33,053 nucleotides of DNA. It comes from Xinfangfangia pollutisoli (GTDB lineage Bacteria > Pseudomonadota > Alphaproteobacteria > Rhodobacterales > Rhodobacteraceae). The notes beneath the pieces are model-generated. The model did no database searches. It was given only the letters and a program-made list of their open reading frames with translations, and was not told the DNA's origin. This document shows positions 8,261-15,806 of the stretch, piece after piece. Position 1 is the first letter of the stretch. Each line of letters opens with the position of its first letter. Location: contig NZ_JAICBZ010000046.1 in assembly GCF_020179405.1 (NCBI RefSeq), positions 1-33,053 on the forward strand, written 5' to 3'. Made by a program: the position numbers and the translations under genes.

Positions 8261-9754
8261 TCAGGCGTAAAGCCCGGCCCAGCGGCTGATCAGCTGGCCC
8301 TGCAGCCGGCGCGACCGCTTGATCCAGGCTTCCACCCCCTCGGGCCGCTCGCGCGCCGCAACCGGCACCGCATCGCGCCGCGTCGGATCGCCGGTGAAGA
8401 TCGCAAACACCATCTCGCGCCCGGCCGGAGGCGTGATATGCCCCGCCAGGCCCGAGACGAAGTTCAGCGTGCCCGATTTCGCCACCACCTTGACCGGGTG
8501 GCCCTTGATCACCGCGCCCTTGTCATCTTTCATTCCGACATCGCGCAAAAGGGGCTTCAGCCCGCGGCCCTGCACATGCGCGGCCGACAGGATCTTCACC
8601 ATATCCGCCGCCGAAATGCGCGAGGCGCCGCCCAGGCCGGAATGATCGACGAATCGCGCATCGACGCCGAAATTCTGCCGCGCCCAGTCGCTCATCGCAG
8701 TCCCCGATCTGGCCAGCGTGCCCGCGCCGCTGGCGGTCAGCCCGTTGCATTCCGCGGTCAGATTGGTCGAGAATTTCAGCATGCTGCGCAGGATCGCCGG
8801 CAAGGCCTCGCTTTCGATCCGGCCGATCTCGCGGCCCTTTGGCGCTGCGGCGACCAGTTCGACCGCCGGCAGGTCGATGCCCTGGGCCCGGGCCAGCGTG
8901 CGGAACACCTCGGCCGTGTAGCGCCCGGTCAGCCGCACCGGCAGCCAGCGGCTGCCGCCCTTGGTGCCAAGCGCGCCCGAGGCGACGGTCCAATCCTCGC
9001 GCTCGGGGCCGCGATCATAGGTGTAAAGCGGCGACTGGCGCTTTTTCACCGCCATGCGCACCAGATTGACCGCGGGCACGAAGCGCGCGCCCCGCGCATC
9101 CATGCCCACGGTCCAGTCGCCGCCGGATTTCTTCCATTCGAAATAGACCCGGTTGAAGTTCAGGTTCAGCCCCGACAGGCCGGGGTTGTAGCCCACCTGC
9201 ACCGGCTGATCGGGGACCAAAGCGTCCATCCGCGGCAGGGCGCCATCGGCCGCCAGAAACCGCCCGGTCACCCGTTTCAGCCCCGATTTCGCCAGCCGCG
9301 CCGCCAGATCGCCCAGTTGATCGGTCTCCAGCGTCGGATCGCCGCCGCCCGCCAGCACCAGATCGCCCTTCAGGACGCCGGCCTCGATCGGGCCGGTGGC
9401 CAGAACGCGCGTGACATAGCGATGCCCCGCCCCCAGCCGCTCCAGCGCGAAAAGCGAGGTGACGGCCTTCGCGACCGAGGCCGGCGGCATGGCGGTTTCC
9501 GGCGCGCGCGCTTCCAGCACCTTGCCGGTCGCGGCATCGGCCACCACGAAGCCCACCGTGCCGGTCAGTTTGGCCGCCGTCACCAGCGCCTCGGCATCCT
9601 GAACCTGCACCGGCGCCGCGGGTGCGCTGGCCCCGCCCGAGACCTGGCCCTGGCCCTTGGGCCGCGGCCGAACCGAGCTGTCCATCCCTTCCGCCCAGAC
9701 CGGAAGCGCCGTTCCCGCCAGAATCCCGGCCAGCATCCCACGCCGCGTGATCAC
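8261..9754 (-). CDS. dacB: D-alanyl-D-alanine carboxypeptidase/endopeptidase (PBP4 family)
   Basis: Low-molecular-mass penicillin-binding protein of peptidase family S13, acting on peptidoglycan in the periplasm. All three active-site motifs are visible: SVAK (Ser93-Lys96), STN (Ser329-Asn331) and KSG (Lys426). A large insert between motifs 1 and 2 is typical of PBP4. The start is GTG at 9754, since GGGGGAAG lies just upstream and the reading then opens with ITRRGMLAGILAGTALPVWA, a signal peptide with a twin-arginine core ending AWA-like before EGM. The frame is open further upstream but without a ribosome site. Length is 497 residues. nadD lies 97 bases upstream on the same strand, so the two are probably co-transcribed. 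Confidence 0.93.
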   Translation of the reverse strand: MITRRGMLAGILAGTALPVWAEGMDSSVRPRPKGQGQVSGGASAPAAPVQVQDAEALVTAAKLTGTVGFVVADAATGKVLEARAPETAMPPASVAKAVTSLFALERLGAGHRYVTRVLATGPIEAGVLKGDLVLAGGGDPTLETDQLGDLAARLAKSGLKRVTGRFLAADGALPRMDALVPDQPVQVGYNPGLSGLNLNFNRVYFEWKKSGGDWTVGMDARGARFVPAVNLVRMAVKKRQSPLYTYDRGPEREDWTVASGALGTKGGSRWLPVRLTGRYTAEVFRTLARAQGIDLPAVELVAAAPKGREIGRIESEALPAILRSMLKFSTNLTAECNGLTASGAGTLARSGTAMSDWARQNFGVDARFVDHSGLGGASRISAADMVKILSAAHVQGRGLKPLLRDVGMKDDKGAVIKGHPVKVVAKSGTLNFVSGLAGHITPPAGREMVFAIFTGDPTRRDAVPVAARERPEGVEAWIKRSRRLQGQLISRWAGLYA

Positions 9755-9851
9755 CCGTCTTCCCCCGTACCGTTTGCCGCCCGTGATACCCGATTCGCCG
9801 CCCGCTGCCAGTCGCGAAGACGTGACCCGGCACCAGAGCCGCGGCCCGGGC

Positions 9852-10457
9852 TCATCCGCCGCCGCGCCGCCAGCCGCCCCGTGCACGAATTTCGCTCGAC
9901 GAGGCATCGTTCATCGGCACATTGACGAACACCCAGGCCGGCGGGCGCGCCGCGGCCAGGTTCTCGCCCCGTCGCAGCCGGTTGCCGCGGAACACCTGCG
10001 CGGCCACCGACAGCCGCGCCCGCAAGCCCGATCCGGGCCGCGCCAGCACGCCCACGGGCACCTGCGCCATGATCCGGCGCCAGCGCGCCCAGCGGTGCAG
10101 CTGCACCAGATTGTCCGCCCCCATCAGCCAGACGAAGGTGACACCCGGATACAGCGCCCGCAGCCGCGCCAGCGTGTCGGCCGTCAGATGGGTGCCCAGC
10201 CGCGCCTCCAGATCGGTGATCTCGACCCGCGGATGCCGCATCAGCGCCCGCGCATGCGCCAGCCGCTGCGCCAAGGGCGCCGGAGGCCGCGGCTTCAGCG
10301 GGTTGCCCGGCGTGACCAGCCACCAGACCCGGTCCAGCCCCATCCGCTTCAACGCCTCGCGGGTGATCGAGACATGGCCCTCATGCGCGGGGTCGAAAGA
10401 CCCGCCCAGAAGCCCGATCACCATCCCCCGCCGCGCCACCGGAAATCCCTGCCGCAT
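9852..10457 (-). CDS. nadD: Nicotinate-nucleotide adenylyltransferase
   Basis: Converts nicotinate mononucleotide and ATP to deamido-NAD, an essential step of NAD synthesis in the cytoplasm. The nucleotidyltransferase signature [11 protein letters not shown] occupies residues 18-28, and the C-terminal ISSTxIR-like motif appears as SSSEIR. Tryptophan-rich [11 protein letters not shown] and the VWLMGADNL strand are family features. It is 201 residues, normal length. ATG at 10457 (MRQGFPVA) is chosen because this extended N-terminus is common in Rhodobacteraceae; an AGGAG lies 12 bases upstream, slightly far. It is upstream of dacB and divergent from the GNAT gene. Confidence 0.94.
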   Translation of the reverse strand: MRQGFPVARRGMVIGLLGGSFDPAHEGHVSITREALKRMGLDRVWWLVTPGNPLKPRPPAPLAQRLAHARALMRHPRVEITDLEARLGTHLTADTLARLRALYPGVTFVWLMGADNLVQLHRWARWRRIMAQVPVGVLARPGSGLRARLSVAAQVFRGNRLRRGENLAAARPPAWVFVNVPMNDASSSEIRARGGWRRGGG

Positions 10458-10513
10458 CTGCCCCTGGGTCTCCTTCCCCCCGAAGCGCCTTCATCCGGGG
10501 CGCGCGGCGGCAA

Positions 10514-10535
10514 AGTCAACCCTTCCCGCTTGACC
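10514..10535. promoter_or_regulatory. Back-to-back -35-like boxes between nadD and the GNAT gene
   Basis: A TTGACT hexamer on the minus strand (10519-10514) and a TTGACC hexamer on the plus strand (10530-10535) face away from each other in the divergent gap. Matching -10 boxes are poor: GATGAA-like for nadD, and CATATA with a 19-base spacer for the GNAT gene, which would put the transcript start at or inside the annotated ATG. Treat as tentative. Confidence 0.25.
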
Positions 10536-10564
10536 CAGGCCCGCCGCCTTGCCCCATATACCGC

Positions 10565-11023
10565 ATGGAACCGCCCCTGATCCGCGATGCCGACCCGGAC
10601 GAGCCCGCCGCTCTGGCCTGCCTTTCCGCCTATTTCGCGCTGTTGGCCGAAACCGTCCCCGGCGAGACGCCGCCGCCCCTGCCCCTGCCCGATGCCGCGA
10701 CCTACCGCCCGCCCGATGGCGCCTTCCTGCTGGCAGAAGCCGCGGGCCAGCCCCTGGGCTGCATCGCGCTGCACCGCCACTCGGCCGATACGGGCGAGTT
10801 GAAGCGGCTTTGGGTTGCCCCCCAGGCGCGCGGCCAGGGCCTGGCCCGCCGGCTGATGGCGGCCGCCGAAAACCGGGCCCGCGCCTTGGGCTATGCGCGG
10901 CTTCTTCTTGACACCAACGAGGCCCTGGCGCCGGCCCTGGCGCTGTACCGATCCACCGGCTGGGCCGAGACCGCGCCCTATACCAGCTTCCCCGCCACGC
11001 ATTGGTTTGCCAAAGCCCTGTGA
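10565..11023 (+). CDS. GNAT family N-acetyltransferase
   Basis: 152-residue acyltransferase of the GNAT fold, using acetyl-CoA to acetylate an amine; the acceptor is unknown. Motif A is clear: ELKRLWVAPQARGQGLARRLM contains the Q/RxxGxG/A pyrophosphate loop as ARGQGLA (residues ~88-94). It is followed by the AAENRARALGYARLLLDTN helix-strand and ALALYRSTGWAE motif B. ATG at 10565 has no clear ribosome site, which is odd for this region; no better in-frame start was found before the conserved IRDAD strand. It is divergent from nadD, 107 bases apart, and 72 bases upstream of ettA on the same strand. Confidence 0.88.
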   Translation: MEPPLIRDADPDEPAALACLSAYFALLAETVPGETPPPLPLPDAATYRPPDGAFLLAEAAGQPLGCIALHRHSADTGELKRLWVAPQARGQGLARRLMAAAENRARALGYARLLLDTNEALAPALALYRSTGWAETAPYTSFPATHWFAKAL

Positions 11024-11095
11024 TTCCCTGCCGCAGCGGTTGCAGCTTTGGCCCCGGACGGCTAGATCAGCCGCAACCCGCGACAGGAGATCCCG

Positions 11096-12751
11096 ATGGC
11101 CAGCTATCAATATGTCTACCACATGGACGGCGTGTCGAAGACCTATCCCGGCGGGAAGAAGGTGTTCGAGAATATTCGCCTGAACTTCCTGCCCGGCGTG
11201 AAGATCGGCGTCGTCGGCGTGAACGGCGCGGGGAAATCCACCCTGCTGCGCGTCATGGCCGGCTGGGACAAGGATTACCAGGGCGAGGCCTGGGCCGCCA
11301 AGGGCGCGACCGTGGGCTATCTGCCGCAAGAGCCGCAGCTGGATGAACAGCTGAACGTGCGCGGCAATGTCATGGAAGGCGTCAAGGCCAAGACCGCCAA
11401 GCTCGACCGCTACAACGAGCTGGCGATGAATTACTCGGACGACACGGCCGAGGAAATGGCCCGTCTGCAGGATGAAATCGACGCCGCGAACCTGTGGGAT
11501 CTCGACAGCCAGGTCGATATCGCGATGGAGGCCCTGCGCTGCCCGCCGGATGATGCCGATGTCTCGACCCTGTCGGGCGGCGAACGCCGCCGCGTGGCGC
11601 TGTGCAAGCTTCTGCTGGAAGAGCCGGACATGCTCCTCCTTGACGAACCGACGAACCACCTCGATGCCGAGACCATCGCTTGGCTGCAAAAGCACCTGAT
11701 CGATTACAAGGGCACGATCCTGACCGTCACCCACGACCGCTACTTCCTGGATGACATCACCACCTGGATCCTGGAACTGGAACGCGGCCGCGGCCTGCCG
11801 CATGAGGGCAATTATTCCTCGTGGCTGGATGCCAAGGCCAAGCGGCTGGCGCAGGAAGCCCGCGAAGACAAGGCCAAGCAGAAGGTTCTGGAAAAGGAAC
11901 TGGAATGGATCCGCGCCGGGGCGAAGGCCCGTCAGGCCAAATCCAAGGCCCGGATCAGCGCTTACGAGAAACTGGCGGACGAGTCGGTCAAGGAACTGGT
12001 CGGCCGCGCCCAGATCATCATCCCGCACGGGCCGCGCCTTGGCTCGAAAGTCATCGAATTCGAGGGCGTCTCGAAGGCGATGGGCGACAAGCTGTTGATC
12101 GACAACCTGTCCTTCATGCTGCCCCCGGGTGGGATCATCGGCGTGATCGGCCCGAACGGCGCCGGCAAGTCGACGCTGATGAAGATGATCACCGGCCAGG
12201 AAAAGCCCGACTCGGGCACCATCACCCTGGGCGAGACGGTGCAGCTGTCCTATGTCGACCAGTCGCGCGACAGCCTGGATCCGAACAAGAACGTCTGGGA
12301 GGAAATCTCGGACAGTCTGGACATCGTGGTCCTGGGCGATGCCGAGGTGAACAGCCGCGCCTATTGCTCGTCGTTCAACTTCAAGGGCTCGGACCAGCAG
12401 AAGAAGGTCGGCATCCTGTCGGGCGGCGAACGCAACCGGGTGCATATGGCCAAGCTGTTGAAATCCGGCGGCAATGTCTTGCTGCTTGACGAACCGACCA
12501 ACGATCTGGACGTGGAAACCCTGCAGGCGCTGGAAGCCGCGATCGAGGAATTCGCCGGCTGCGCGGTGATCATCTCGCACGACCGCTTCTTCCTGGACCG
12601 GCTTTGCACCCATATCCTGGCCTTCGAGGGCGACGCCCATGTCGAGTTTTTCGAAGGCAACTTCGACGATTACGAACAGGACAAGATCCGCCGCCTGGGC
12701 CCCGACGCGGTCGAGCCGAAGCGGGTGAAGTACAAGAAGTTCACCCGCTAG
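11096..12751 (+). CDS. ettA: Energy-dependent translational throttle protein EttA (ABC-F)
   Basis: Soluble twin-ATPase of the ABC-F family that binds the ribosomal E site and gates the first elongation steps according to ADP/ATP level. The first Walker A is GVNGAGKST (41-49) with signature LSGGERRR (159-166) and LLLDEPTNHLD. The second Walker A is GPNGAGKST (~352-360) with LSGGERNR and LLLDEPTNDLD. The Arm insert lies at ~90-140, and the charged inter-domain linker with the KARQAKSKARISAYEKL pattern at ~240-310. The 551-residue length and C-terminal RVKYKKFTR match EttA rather than Uup or YheS. ATG at 11096 follows AGGAGA. Transcription should stop at the strong hairpin at 12779. Confidence 0.97.
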   Translation: MASYQYVYHMDGVSKTYPGGKKVFENIRLNFLPGVKIGVVGVNGAGKSTLLRVMAGWDKDYQGEAWAAKGATVGYLPQEPQLDEQLNVRGNVMEGVKAKTAKLDRYNELAMNYSDDTAEEMARLQDEIDAANLWDLDSQVDIAMEALRCPPDDADVSTLSGGERRRVALCKLLLEEPDMLLLDEPTNHLDAETIAWLQKHLIDYKGTILTVTHDRYFLDDITTWILELERGRGLPHEGNYSSWLDAKAKRLAQEAREDKAKQKVLEKELEWIRAGAKARQAKSKARISAYEKLADESVKELVGRAQIIIPHGPRLGSKVIEFEGVSKAMGDKLLIDNLSFMLPPGGIIGVIGPNGAGKSTLMKMITGQEKPDSGTITLGETVQLSYVDQSRDSLDPNKNVWEEISDSLDIVVLGDAEVNSRAYCSSFNFKGSDQQKKVGILSGGERNRVHMAKLLKSGGNVLLLDEPTNDLDVETLQALEAAIEEFAGCAVIISHDRFFLDRLCTHILAFEGDAHVEFFEGNFDDYEQDKIRRLGPDAVEPKRVKYKKFTR

Positions 12752-12778
12752 GGCGGGCGCTTTTCCGGCATTCGGACG

Positions 12779-12806
12779 AAAAGGGCGGGTCACTCCCGCC
12801 CTTTTT
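12779..12806 (+). terminator. Strong intrinsic terminator after ettA
   Basis: AAAAGGGCGGG, loop TCACT, CCCGCCC then TTTTT: an 11-base stem including A-T pairs, followed by a T-run, 27 bases after the ettA stop. It is the clearest Rho-independent terminator in the window. Confidence 0.95.
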
Positions 12807-12875
12807 GCTGCGCAGGCCTTTGGCGCCTGCCCCCAGCCCCCTTTCGCCGCCCGCCGCACCGGGGCAGGATGGGCC

Positions 12876-13796
12876 ATGTCCGCGCGCCTGCCTTCTCGTC
12901 TGCCCGGCCTTGCAGCGCTTGCCGTGGCGCTGCTGGCCGCCTGTGCGGGCCCGGCGCCCGCGCCCGGCACGCCACCGCCCCTGGCCCCGGTTTCGGGCAG
13001 CGCCCGCGCGCCGGACAGCGTCACCTTCCTTCTGCCCGGCGCGCTGACCACCGCGCAGATCTTCGGCCCCGCCATCACCTGGGGCGATGCGCGCAATCTG
13101 GTCGTGGAATACCGCCTGCCCGGCACCGAGGGGCAGCCGCTGTCCACGCCGCTGGACATCGACCGCGCCGCGCAATGGGTGGCCGAATACGCCGCCCGCT
13201 ACCCCGAAGCGCGCATCAACCTGATGGGCTATTCCACCGGCGCCGCCATCGCCCTGACCGCGGCCGGCCGCATTTCCAACCCCGGGCGGGTCAAGGTGGC
13301 CGCCCTGTCCTCGGCCACACCCTTTCCCGGCGCATTGCTGGCCCTGCTGCGCGCCGGACCGCAACTGGCCGCGGCCGCGCTGGACGAGGGCAGCCTGAAC
13401 CGCCGCCGGGTCTGGGAGAATTACACCATCACCCTGCTGCTGGGCCCCGGCTGGCGCCAGGATCCGCCCCGCCGCGCCCGGGGCCTGGCGGTGCTGGACC
13501 AGTGGCGCAACCGGATCGAGCCGCCGAAGGGCGGCCAGACCCGCGCCCAGGCCCGCGATCTGCTGGGCTGGACCCTGCCCGCCCGCGCGGGTGGGCCGGG
13601 CCCACAGATCACCTTCCTGCATGGCGGGCGCGACCCGGTCTTTCCCCTGCCGCAGATTCGCGCCCTGGCCGGCAAGATGGGCGGGCAGATCTGCCTCTGG
13701 CCCGAGTCCGGGCATCTGCTTTACCTGACCGCCCCCGGCCTGACCCCGCGGGTGCGCGACTGGTTTTTCCACGATCGCCCGATCTGCGGACCCTGA
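12876..13796 (+). CDS. Alpha/beta hydrolase lipoprotein
   Basis: 306-residue predicted lipoprotein hydrolase. The N-terminal signal ends in the lipobox LLAAC (Cys23), followed by a Pro/Ala-rich tether, which points to anchoring in the envelope. The hydrolase core has nucleophile elbow GYSTG (Ser120), acid Asp253 in GGRDPVF and His280 in ESGHLLY, in the correct order for an alpha/beta hydrolase triad. ATG at 12876 has an AGGATGGG-like site close upstream. The specific ester or amide substrate is not evident. It follows the ettA terminator and is 65 bases ahead of the 25-residue membrane peptide. It contains a very large share of Ala/Arg/Pro but the frame is intact. Confidence 0.85.
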   Translation: MSARLPSRLPGLAALAVALLAACAGPAPAPGTPPPLAPVSGSARAPDSVTFLLPGALTTAQIFGPAITWGDARNLVVEYRLPGTEGQPLSTPLDIDRAAQWVAEYAARYPEARINLMGYSTGAAIALTAAGRISNPGRVKVAALSSATPFPGALLALLRAGPQLAAAALDEGSLNRRRVWENYTITLLLGPGWRQDPPRRARGLAVLDQWRNRIEPPKGGQTRAQARDLLGWTLPARAGGPGPQITFLHGGRDPVFPLPQIRALAGKMGGQICLWPESGHLLYLTAPGLTPRVRDWFFHDRPICGP

Positions 13797-13861
13797 GCCG
13801 GGGAACCGACCGCAGGCAGACGCGTTTGCCCGGCAAGTCCATCCGTCAAAGGAGAGCGCAT

Positions 13862-13939
13862 ATGAAGGGCATTCTGGCCTGGGTCATCGGCATTCCGATC
13901 CCGATCATCATCATTCTGTATCTGCTCGACGTCTTCTGA
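13862..13939 (+). CDS. 25-residue single-span membrane peptide
   Basis: A tiny gene: ATG at 13862 with AGGAG eight bases upstream and TGA at 13937-13939. The peptide starts MKGILAWVIGIPIPI and continues with four isoleucines into LYLLDVF, so it is one hydrophobic helix with almost no soluble part. The good ribosome site, the hydrophobic coding content and the hairpin with TTTT just after the stop support a real gene. Similar very short proteins are familiar from alphaproteobacterial genomes (recalled, not searched). Function is unknown; small membrane peptides often modulate a transporter or enzyme. Confidence 0.75.
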   Translation: MKGILAWVIGIPIPIIIILYLLDVF

Positions 13940-13944
13940 CCCGA

Positions 13945-13984
13945 GCCGGCGGGGGCCCCCGGGCCCCTGCCCCGGCGGGCTTTT
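13945..13984 (+). terminator. Terminator after the 25-residue membrane peptide
   Basis: GCCGGCGGGGGC (13945-13956) pairs imperfectly (two mismatches) with GCCCCGGCGGGC (13969-13980), followed by TTTT. It starts six bases after the stop codon. Confidence 0.6.
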
Positions 13985-14098
13985 GCGCCAATCGGCGCGG
14001 TCGCTGCAAATCCTGTCCCCGCGCCTTCGGCTTTCCATGCGCCGGCCCCAATTTCGCCATCGGCCTCACGGCATGATGGAAGGGTAATGAGGGAAATC

Positions 14099-14314
14099 AT
14101 GGCACCCATTCTTGTTGTCATTGCAGGCGTTGCAGGCTTTGTTCTGGCCCTGGCCACCTTGATTGCCGGGCTTGGCCCGCTTGCGGCGCTGGCCGTCTGG
14201 TCGGGCAGTGGGCTGGTATTGGCGATGCTGCTGATTCTCGCCAGCCTGGCCGGCACACAACCCGAAGCTGTGTCAGACCGTCGCACCCGGGTTTCGCGCG
14301 CCAAATCCGTCTGA
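14099..14314 (+). CDS. Small two-helix membrane protein, unknown function
   Basis: 71 residues starting MAPILVVIAGVAGFVLAL. Two hydrophobic segments (about residues 3-22 and 28-52) are joined by a short Gly-rich turn, and the polar tail ends in SDRRTRVSRAKSV. The ATG at 14099 has GAGGG five bases upstream; an in-frame ATG at 14087 (four residues longer) has its purine site only three bases away and is less likely. Not recognised as a named family. A hairpin at 14319 follows its stop directly. It sits among three tiny membrane proteins upstream of cspA, all on the plus strand. Confidence 0.6.
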   Translation: MAPILVVIAGVAGFVLALATLIAGLGPLAALAVWSGSGLVLAMLLILASLAGTQPEAVSDRRTRVSRAKSV

Positions 14315-14318
14315 AATT

Positions 14319-14335
14319 CACCGATTTATTCGGTG
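14319..14335 (+). terminator. Short hairpin after the small membrane gene
   Basis: CACCGA, loop TTTAT, TCGGTG, five bases after the stop codon. No T-run follows on the plus strand, so termination is uncertain. Confidence 0.3.
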
Positions 14336-14463
14336 CAACAACGCACCGGAACACGCCCGACCCGCAGCGCAAGTGCAAAACCGCCGGCTTCCATCCAGAT
14401 TGATGTTATTTGCGCAAAGAATTCCGTCGATTCGAATATCATTCATTTGGGCTTTGCTACGAA

Positions 14464-14492
14464 TTGCGGCATATTTGTGGAACGGGTGTAAA
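14464..14492 (+). promoter_or_regulatory. Candidate promoter for the small gene at 14507
   Basis: TTGCGG (14464-14469), a 17-base spacer and TGTAAA (14487-14492) in an AT-rich stretch. A transcript would start around 14499, leaving a leader of only a few bases, which fits the lack of a ribosome site before the ATG at 14507. A ten-base palindrome TTTGCGCAAA lies upstream at 14409-14418. Confidence 0.25.
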
Positions 14493-14506
14493 ACGGTCGT
14501 GATTGA

Positions 14507-14710
14507 ATGGTACTTCTGGTTTTTACGATCGGCAGTGTGATCGGGCTGGTGGTCGCAGCAGCAAGTTACTGGGCCTTCAAAGTTCCGGTGCTGGTGGCGA
14601 TTGCAGTTTGGCCTGTGGCGGGCGTGATGGCCACAGCCGTGATCTACGGCCTTCTGGCCTTGGCCAGACACCGGCGGCGCAGCACCCGGCGCCGCCGGAC
14701 CGAGGCTTGA
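14507..14710 (+). CDS. Small two-helix membrane protein with basic tail, unknown function
   Basis: 67 residues. Two hydrophobic stretches (about 3-20 and 27-51) are followed by an arginine-rich tail (ARHRRRSTRRRR), giving a probable N-in/C-in hairpin. The TGA of the upstream frame touches the ATG, and there is no clear Shine-Dalgarno site, so initiation may be leaderless (see the promoter at 14464) or the gene may be spurious. The upstream 190 bases are notably AT-rich compared with the rest of the window. No family recognised. The cspA leader starts immediately after. Confidence 0.5.
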   Translation: MVLLVFTIGSVIGLVVAAASYWAFKVPVLVAIAVWPVAGVMATAVIYGLLALARHRRRSTRRRRTEA

Positions 14711-14850
14711 AATAACCCTTGTTTTACGGCATATCAGGCCCGCGACGTTATCTTTTTCGACCTGTCTCCGATCCTCGGCACAGCCTCGACCTCAGCTGAC
14801 TGCGCCGGGCCGCCGCACTCCCGCGGGCGGCAGCAACAGGAGAACTCACG
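14707..14850 (+). promoter_or_regulatory. cspA promoter/leader region
   Basis: TTGAAA at 14707-14712 with a 17-base spacer before CATATC (14730-14735) is a possible but weak promoter. The leader is partly T-rich (TTATCTTTTTCG around 14748) and ends in an AGGAGA ribosome site at 14838-14843. Cold-shock genes usually have structured leaders; no specific fold was established here. Confidence 0.3.
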
Positions 14851-15057
14851 ATGGCCAAGGGCACCGTGAAATGGTTTAATGAAACCAAGGGCTATGGCTT
14901 CATCGCCCCGGAAGGCGGCCGCAAGGACGTGTTCGTGCATATCACCGCGCTGGAGCGCGCCGGCCTGCGTGGCCTGAAGGACGGCCAGGCCGTGACCTTC
15001 GATATCGAAACCGGCCGCGACGGCCGCGAATCGGCGACGAACCTCGCCCTCGCCTGA
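14851..15057 (+). CDS. cspA: Cold-shock protein, CspA family
   Basis: 68-residue single-domain RNA/DNA chaperone (OB fold) that melts RNA secondary structure, often induced in cold or stress. The RNP1 motif is KGYGFIAPE and RNP2 is DVFVHIT, with the aromatic residues Trp9, Phe10, Tyr15, Phe17, Phe28 and His30 in place. The ALERAGLRGLKDGQAV segment is the usual Rhodobacteraceae form. ATG at 14851 follows AGGAGA with a seven-base gap. A GC-rich hairpin at 15075 follows its stop. It is convergent with the receiver-like gene. Confidence 0.96.
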   Translation: MAKGTVKWFNETKGYGFIAPEGGRKDVFVHITALERAGLRGLKDGQAVTFDIETGRDGRESATNLALA

Positions 15058-15074
15058 TCTCCAGGATTGCCCTT

Positions 15075-15102
15075 TCCGGCGGTCCCCCGCGGGTCCGCCG
15101 GA
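15075..15102 (+). terminator. Hairpin between cspA and the receiver-like gene
   Basis: Perfect eight-base stem (TCCGGCGG / CCGCCGGA) with an inner CCCGCGGG palindrome in the loop, 18 bases after the cspA stop. There is no T-run; it lies between convergent genes and may serve both strands. Confidence 0.5.
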
Positions 15103-15155
15103 GCTGCGGAAGACCCCGCACGGACAAGCCATCCGAACCCTTCGTCCGGCGCCGC

Positions 15156-15587
15156 TTAGGCCGCGCGCCAGACCAGCCGGTCGCGCAGCGCATGCTCGAA
15201 CCCGACCCGCAGCCCCACGGCCGAAACCGGCGCGCGCAGCATCACCGGCAAGGCGCGCTCTTCGGGGAAGTCATGCCGCGGCACATCGCGGCTGATCAGC
15301 AGCACCGGAATCTGCAGCCCCGCTGCCACCAGCGCCCGACGCGCCCGTTCCCCGGCCTCAAGCCCGCCGAAACGGTCGCAATCCATCACGAACAGCCCAT
15401 AGCCCGACGGATCGTCGATCATCGCCGACAGCGCGGCGTATAGCTCGACCTCCACCTCGACCGGCCCCCCCAGCGTGGCCACCCGGTCGACCAGCGGGTC
15501 GGCCTCGGTCTCGGCCAGGACCAGCACCCGGATCCGCCATCCGACAGGCAGAGCGGAAACCCGATCGAAATCGCGCGTGAAATGCAT
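15156..15587 (-). CDS. Degenerate response-regulator receiver-like protein
   Basis: 143 residues with an alternating strand-helix pattern of a REC domain. Beta-1 is RIRVLVLAETEAD; beta-3 YGLFVMDCDRFGGLEAGE places an Asp where the phosphoacceptor should be; beta-4 is IPVLLISRDV with Ser at the switch Thr/Ser position; beta-5 is LPVMLRAPVS, where the near-invariant Lys is replaced by Ala. The acid pair after beta-1 is also altered (ETE). No DNA-binding or catalytic output domain follows. The true start is ATG 15587 (MHFTRDFD), with AGGGAGA seven bases before. The frame stays open far upstream, but that stretch overlaps the hydrolase gene on the other strand. Assignment rests on pattern reading and could be wrong. 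Confidence 0.6.
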   Translation of the reverse strand: MHFTRDFDRVSALPVGWRIRVLVLAETEADPLVDRVATLGGPVEVEVELYAALSAMIDDPSGYGLFVMDCDRFGGLEAGERARRALVAAGLQIPVLLISRDVPRHDFPEERALPVMLRAPVSAVGLRVGFEHALRDRLVWRAA

Positions 15588-15806
15588 GGCCCGTCTCCCT
15601 GGCAGCTGTTCGCCTGCCATCGGTATGCCGGGCAATTTGGTTAACATTGCGGGATATTCGAGAAAACATCGCGCCAATGCGCCACATTTCCGCCGCCTTG
15701 TCCCGCGCCCGGCGCCGCCCCAGCCCTGCCCGGTTGCCCGAACGCGCGAAACCCCGCACAGTGCCCCCGACGCGTCGCCCCAGACCCGTTCGCGCCGGAG
15801 ATCAGC

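Noticed and set aside
10418-13159. Very long minus-strand open frame (about 900 codons) opposite ettA and its neighbours
   Set aside because: It runs antisense to genes with clear motifs, gives a low-complexity Gln/Arg/Ala-rich product, spans a strong terminator and has no ribosome site. Long antisense frames are expected in high-GC DNA.
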